Assembly (NCBI GenBank): GCA_910587905.1
Contig: CAJUOF010000187.1
Span: 1 to 44,065 of the forward strand
From: an uncultured Lachnospiraceae bacterium
GTDB taxonomy: Bacteria; Bacillota_A; Clostridia; Lachnospirales; Lachnospiraceae
Direction: 5' to 3'
Length of the DNA stretch: 44,065 nt
The position numbers and the translations under genes are program-made. The notes under the pieces were generated by a model. It saw only the letters and a list, made by a program, of their open reading frames with translations, did not search any database and had not been told where the DNA came from. Positions 41,292-44,065 of this stretch are shown piece by piece (the stretch's first letter is position 1; each line of letters begins with the position of its first letter).

Positions 41292-41372
41292 CTACATCTC
41301 CTCTATCACGCGGACATACTTCTTCGTCTTTTTGTCATAGCTGATGCCCACCAGCAGAAGCTTCCCATTTTT
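41292..41372 (-). pseudogene. C-terminal remnant of a PD-(D/E)XK/AAA nuclease-like gene
   Basis: A 26-codon open segment ending in TAG encodes GKLLLVGISYDKKTKKYVRVI and a short acidic end. This resembles the last residues of the large DUF1703-type ATPase/PD-(D/E)XK proteins common in Lachnospiraceae, usually ending in a line such as LLVGINYD-K-TKKH. An in-frame stop lies immediately upstream, so only the tail remains. The call rests on one short motif. Confidence 0.4.
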
Positions 41373-41431
41373 TCACCTGCCTTTTATAAAGTATATCCTT
41401 TTTTCCGCCCGCAGGCAATGGACATTTACCG

Positions 41432-41479
41432 AAAAAAAAGAACCTCCGCGGCTTCGGCCAAACCGAAACAGCGGAGGTT
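41432..41479 (-). terminator. Terminator of the sugar ABC ATPase gene
   Basis: AACCTCCGC (41441-41449) pairs with GCGGAGGTT (41471-41479), and inner CTTCGGCC-type strands extend the stem. On the minus strand a run of eight T (41432-41439) follows. Confidence 0.85.
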
Positions 41480-41497
41480 TTTCAGTTGATGATCGTT

Positions 41498-42610
41498 TTA
41501 GTTGATGATGGTCTTCTCGGTCTGATGATCGAAAATGTGGATCTTGCTGGCATCCATGGCGAGCTTCACCGTGTCGCCTGCGGACACCTTGAGTCCGGCG
41601 TCCACGGAAGCCACCCAGCCGGCGTCCTCCATGTCGAAGTAGACCAGGGCCGTGGAGCCTAACATCTCGTACACCCGGACCTCCGCCGTGAACTGGGCCT
41701 TCTCGAATTTCTTGAGGGCGGCCTCGTCCTGATGGATGTCCTCGGGGCGGATCCCCATGGTCACCTGTTTTCCCACATAGCCACCGTCCTTCAGAACCTT
41801 CGCCCTGGTCTCATCCAGAGTGATGGACTGTCCGGCAAACTTGAGGACCACGTCGTCCCCTTCCGCCACGGCGTCCGCCGTGATCATGTTCATCTGAGGG
41901 GAGCCGATGAAGCCCGCCACGAACTTGTTGCAGGGATGGTTGTACAGGTTCTCGGGAGTGTCGATCTGCTGCACGATGCCGTCCTTCATGACGACGATCC
42001 TGGTCCCCAGGGTCATGGCCTCGGTCTGGTCGTGGGTCACGTAGATGATGGTGCTTCCCAGGCGCTGGTGCAGCTTGGAGATCTCCACACGCATCTGGCC
42101 CCTAAGCTTGGCATCCAGGTTGGAAAGGGGCTCATCCATGAGGAACACCTTGGGATTGCGCACGATGGCACGGCCCATGGCCACACGCTGTCTCTGTCCG
42201 CCGGAGAGAGCCCTGGGCTTCCTGTCGAGAAGCGCCTCCAGGTCGAGGATCCTCGCCGCCTCCCGGACTGCCTTGTCGATCTCCGCCTTGGGCGTCTTCT
42301 TGAGCTTCAGGGAGAATGCCATGTTGTCGTAAACCGTCATGTGGGGATACAGGGCGTAGCTCTGGAACACCATCGCAATATCCCTGTCCTTGGGCTCCAC
42401 GTCGTTGACCACCTTCCCGTCGATGATCAACTCGCCGGAGGAAATGTCCTCAAGGCCCGCCACCATCCGGAGAGTCGTGGACTTCCCGCAACCGGACGGT
42501 CCGACAAAAATGATAAACTCCTTATCCTCGATATCCAGGTTAAAATCCTTTACAGCCTCATACCCGTTCGGATATTTTTTGCATACATTTTTTAACTGAA
42601 CACTAGCCAT
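41498..42610 (-). CDS. Sugar ABC importer ATP-binding protein (MsmK/UgpC/MalK type)
   Basis: This 370-residue ATPase energises CUT1-family carbohydrate importers and in Firmicutes is often shared by several of them. It has Walker A FVGPSGCGKSTTLRM, the Q-loop VFQSYALYPHMTV, signature ALSGGQRQRVAMGRAIVR, Walker B VFLMDEPLSNLDAKLR and switch His YVTHDQTEA. The C-terminal regulatory OB-fold region (TOBE) shows MGIRPEDIH and VYEMLGSTALVYFDM. No permease or binding-protein gene lies beside it, which fits the shared multi-system role (MsmK). A GH36 alpha-galactosidase lies upstream on the same strand, suggesting galactoside use. ATG at 42610 is preceded by AGGAGG. Confidence 0.95.
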   Translation of the reverse strand: MASVQLKNVCKKYPNGYEAVKDFNLDIEDKEFIIFVGPSGCGKSTTLRMVAGLEDISSGELIIDGKVVNDVEPKDRDIAMVFQSYALYPHMTVYDNMAFSLKLKKTPKAEIDKAVREAARILDLEALLDRKPRALSGGQRQRVAMGRAIVRNPKVFLMDEPLSNLDAKLRGQMRVEISKLHQRLGSTIIYVTHDQTEAMTLGTRIVVMKDGIVQQIDTPENLYNHPCNKFVAGFIGSPQMNMITADAVAEGDDVVLKFAGQSITLDETRAKVLKDGGYVGKQVTMGIRPEDIHQDEAALKKFEKAQFTAEVRVYEMLGSTALVYFDMEDAGWVASVDAGLKVSAGDTVKLAMDASKIHIFDHQTEKTIIN

Positions 42611-42654
42611 AACTTCCTCCTAATATAATTTTATCCGTTCCCTATGCTTCTGCC

Positions 42655-43110
42655 TCAAAACCGATAATACCGTTTCATTTCCTCCTCAAACTGGGCATTC
42701 GGCTCCACATAGAGAAGCTCGCCTCTGGTCAGGAGGGTAAGTACCGGGGCGCCCTGCCGGTTGGAAGTAAAATCCCGCACCGTGCGTCCCGCCTGTGTGC
42801 GGCGTCCCCGCTCCACCTCCTCGATCTCCGCCCTGGAGCCCCGGTAGAGCTCCTTGCGCTTTTCCTTGCGGATGATCTTGGAAATGGTCAGGTCGCCGTT
42901 CACATATTCGTATTCATACTCAATCTTCCAACTCCGGAACAAGAAGAATCCGACGACTGCCAGAACAATGGTCGGGATCAGCATGATCGCCGCAAAGAAG
43001 AACGCATCGGCAAAAAACACGATCACCGCCGAGGTGATGACTGCCTTGACGAGCATTTGCTTTCTGCTCGGCACATGCGGCACAAACCATTCAAACACGA
43101 TGTCTCTCAT
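42655..43110 (-). CDS. Small membrane protein (DUF6106-like)
   Basis: The 151-residue protein has two closely spaced membrane spans (about 20-42 and 43-60) followed by a cytoplasmic domain with EYEYEYVNGDLTISKIIRKEKRKELYRG, reading like the DUF6106 family of Clostridia (named from memory). Its ATG overlaps the stop of the alpha-galactosidase gene by 4 bases (ATGA type), so the two are co-translated. Function is unknown. Confidence 0.75.
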   Translation of the reverse strand: MRDIVFEWFVPHVPSRKQMLVKAVITSAVIVFFADAFFFAAIMLIPTIVLAVVGFFLFRSWKIEYEYEYVNGDLTISKIIRKEKRKELYRGSRAEIEEVERGRRTQAGRTVRDFTSNRQGAPVLTLLTRGELLYVEPNAQFEEEMKRYYRF

Positions 43111-44065
43111 AGGGTCCCCTCCATGATCTGCTGCAGCTTAAACTGGATTCCTTCGTACTGTTTCAGAGTGCCGGGAATGGGAAGCCCCGCATTCATCAGG
43201 ACCGCACCGGAATAGCGCCTCTCCTCATCCCCGTTGATCCGGTAAAACGCTTCTTTCTTTAATCCCTTGAGCTTCAGGTAAAGCTGTCCGTCGTTGCCCT
43301 CCGTGTCCGTCAGCACCAGACTCACCAGCGCCTGGGTCCGATTGGCCGACACATGCTGCCACGCCGTCACGTAATGATTCTCAAAGGGGCTTGTCAGCCG
43401 GTAATAATCTCCGTCTGCGATGAGGGCGTAATTCTCCTTATACGCCTCCACCTGCTTCCGGCAAAGCTCCTTCTCCTCCCGGTCAAGGACCGTGGAGTTG
43501 AGCTCGTAGCCCAGGATCCCGCCGGATGCCACGATCCCCCTGGTGGCAAGGCTCACGGTCCGCCCCGTCTGATGGTTGGGGCAGATGGAGACGTGGGCCT
43601 CCAGGCTGCTGATGGGATAGACGAAGGAGGTGCCGTACTGGATCTTCAGCCGGTTGATGGCATCCGTGTTGTCACTGCACCAGATCTGCGGCTGATAGTA
43701 GAGCATGGCCGGGTCGAACCGCCCCCCGCCGCCGCTGCACCCACAGAAGAGCACGTCCGGGTGGGTTAAGATCACCTCGTCCATGATCCGGTACAGCCCC
43801 AGCATGTAACGGTGCATCACCTCGCCCTGTCTCTCCTTATCCGTCTGCCCGGACCATACGTCCGTGATATTCCGGTTCAGATCCCACTTGATATATTCGA
43901 TGCGGGCTTCATCCAAAATCCGGTTTAATGAGTCAATGATATAATCGCAGACATCCTTTCTGGAAAGATCCAGGACCAGCTGATACCGTCCCCTGGTGGC
44001 GGGACGTCCCTTAATGCCCAGATGCCAGTCAGGGTGCTCCCGGAACAGGTCGCTGTCCTCGGAGA
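43107..44065 (-). CDS. GH36 alpha-galactosidase, N-terminus beyond the window
   Basis: This glycosidase hydrolyses terminal alpha-1,6-galactose from raffinose-family sugars. The frame stays open to the window end, so only the C-terminal 319 or so residues are seen and the start is outside. Catalytic landmarks are present: YIKWDLNR holds the nucleophile Asp, and WCSDNTDAINRL holds the acid/base Asp. LFCGCSGGGGRFDPAMLYYQ and YPISSLEAHVS are also typical of family GH36 tetrameric enzymes. Upstream in the same frame, SEDSDLFREHPDWHLG and GRYQLVLDLSRKDV match the domain that precedes the nucleophile. The C-terminus is a beta-sandwich. It overlaps the next gene by 4 bases. No transporter gene adjoins it within the window. 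Confidence 0.94.
   Translation of the reverse strand, partial: SEDSDLFREHPDWHLGIKGRPATRGRYQLVLDLSRKDVCDYIIDSLNRILDEARIEYIKWDLNRNITDVWSGQTDKERQGEVMHRYMLGLYRIMDEVILTHPDVLFCGCSGGGGRFDPAMLYYQPQIWCSDNTDAINRLKIQYGTSFVYPISSLEAHVSICPNHQTGRTVSLATRGIVASGGILGYELNSTVLDREEKELCRKQVEAYKENYALIADGDYYRLTSPFENHYVTAWQHVSANRTQALVSLVLTDTEGNDGQLYLKLKGLKKEAFYRINGDEERRYSGAVLMNAGLPIPGTLKQYEGIQFKLQQIMEGTL

Overview
The window looks like a chromosomal segment of a Gram-positive anaerobe of the Clostridia, most likely Lachnospiraceae-like. The support is an LPXTG pilus locus with a class C sortase, a SAM-I riboswitch in front of metK, strong AGGAGG ribosome binding sites, DegV and 3D-domain proteins, an iron-sulfur type two-subunit serine dehydratase, and many two-component systems. 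Most of the backbone is GC-rich. Parts of the pilus locus and one three-gene operon near the right end are visibly AT-richer and look acquired. No species can be named from the sequence alone.

Left part (1-9.0 kb, all minus strand): a pilus operon read right to left. It encodes a coiled-coil protein, a type I signal peptidase, a 1579-residue LPSTGG tip adhesin, a 553-residue LPSTGG backbone pilin and a class C sortase cut by the window edge. A strong hairpin and a 216-bp imperfect inverted repeat lie between pilin and sortase. At 9.2-9.7 kb is the decayed remnant of an Rpn-family nuclease.

Middle (10-25 kb): an aconitase-superfamily hydratase (YbhJ-like); an OmpR-type two-component system whose very large kinase ends in an acidic tail; a phosphoglycolate-phosphatase-like HAD protein coupled to a long HTH protein with a Glu/Pro-rich repeat linker; tRNA-Lys(CTT) with its own promoter and leader hairpin; a possible 54-residue Cys-rich protein; trmB; a D,D-carboxypeptidase; a DEDDh exonuclease; metK under a SAM riboswitch; and a CsoR-type copper sensor with a His-rich extension.

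Right part (25-44 kb): a DegV protein with a small partner; a secreted 3D-domain protein; four overlapping or abutting genes encoding two complete two-component systems, divergent from a three-gene ABC-2 exporter; a LOR/SDH (TIGR00300) protein; a serine uptake and deamination operon (DAACS carrier, sdaAB, sdaAA); then the most interesting locus, an AT-rich, translationally coupled operon encoding a DUF262 (ParB-like, DGRQR) protein, a DUF3696-type AAA ATPase and a protein with a C-terminal RelE/Gp49-like toxin domain. I read this as a candidate undescribed defence or toxin system. The window ends with an MsmK/UgpC-type sugar ABC ATPase, a small membrane protein and a GH36 alpha-galactosidase truncated by the edge.
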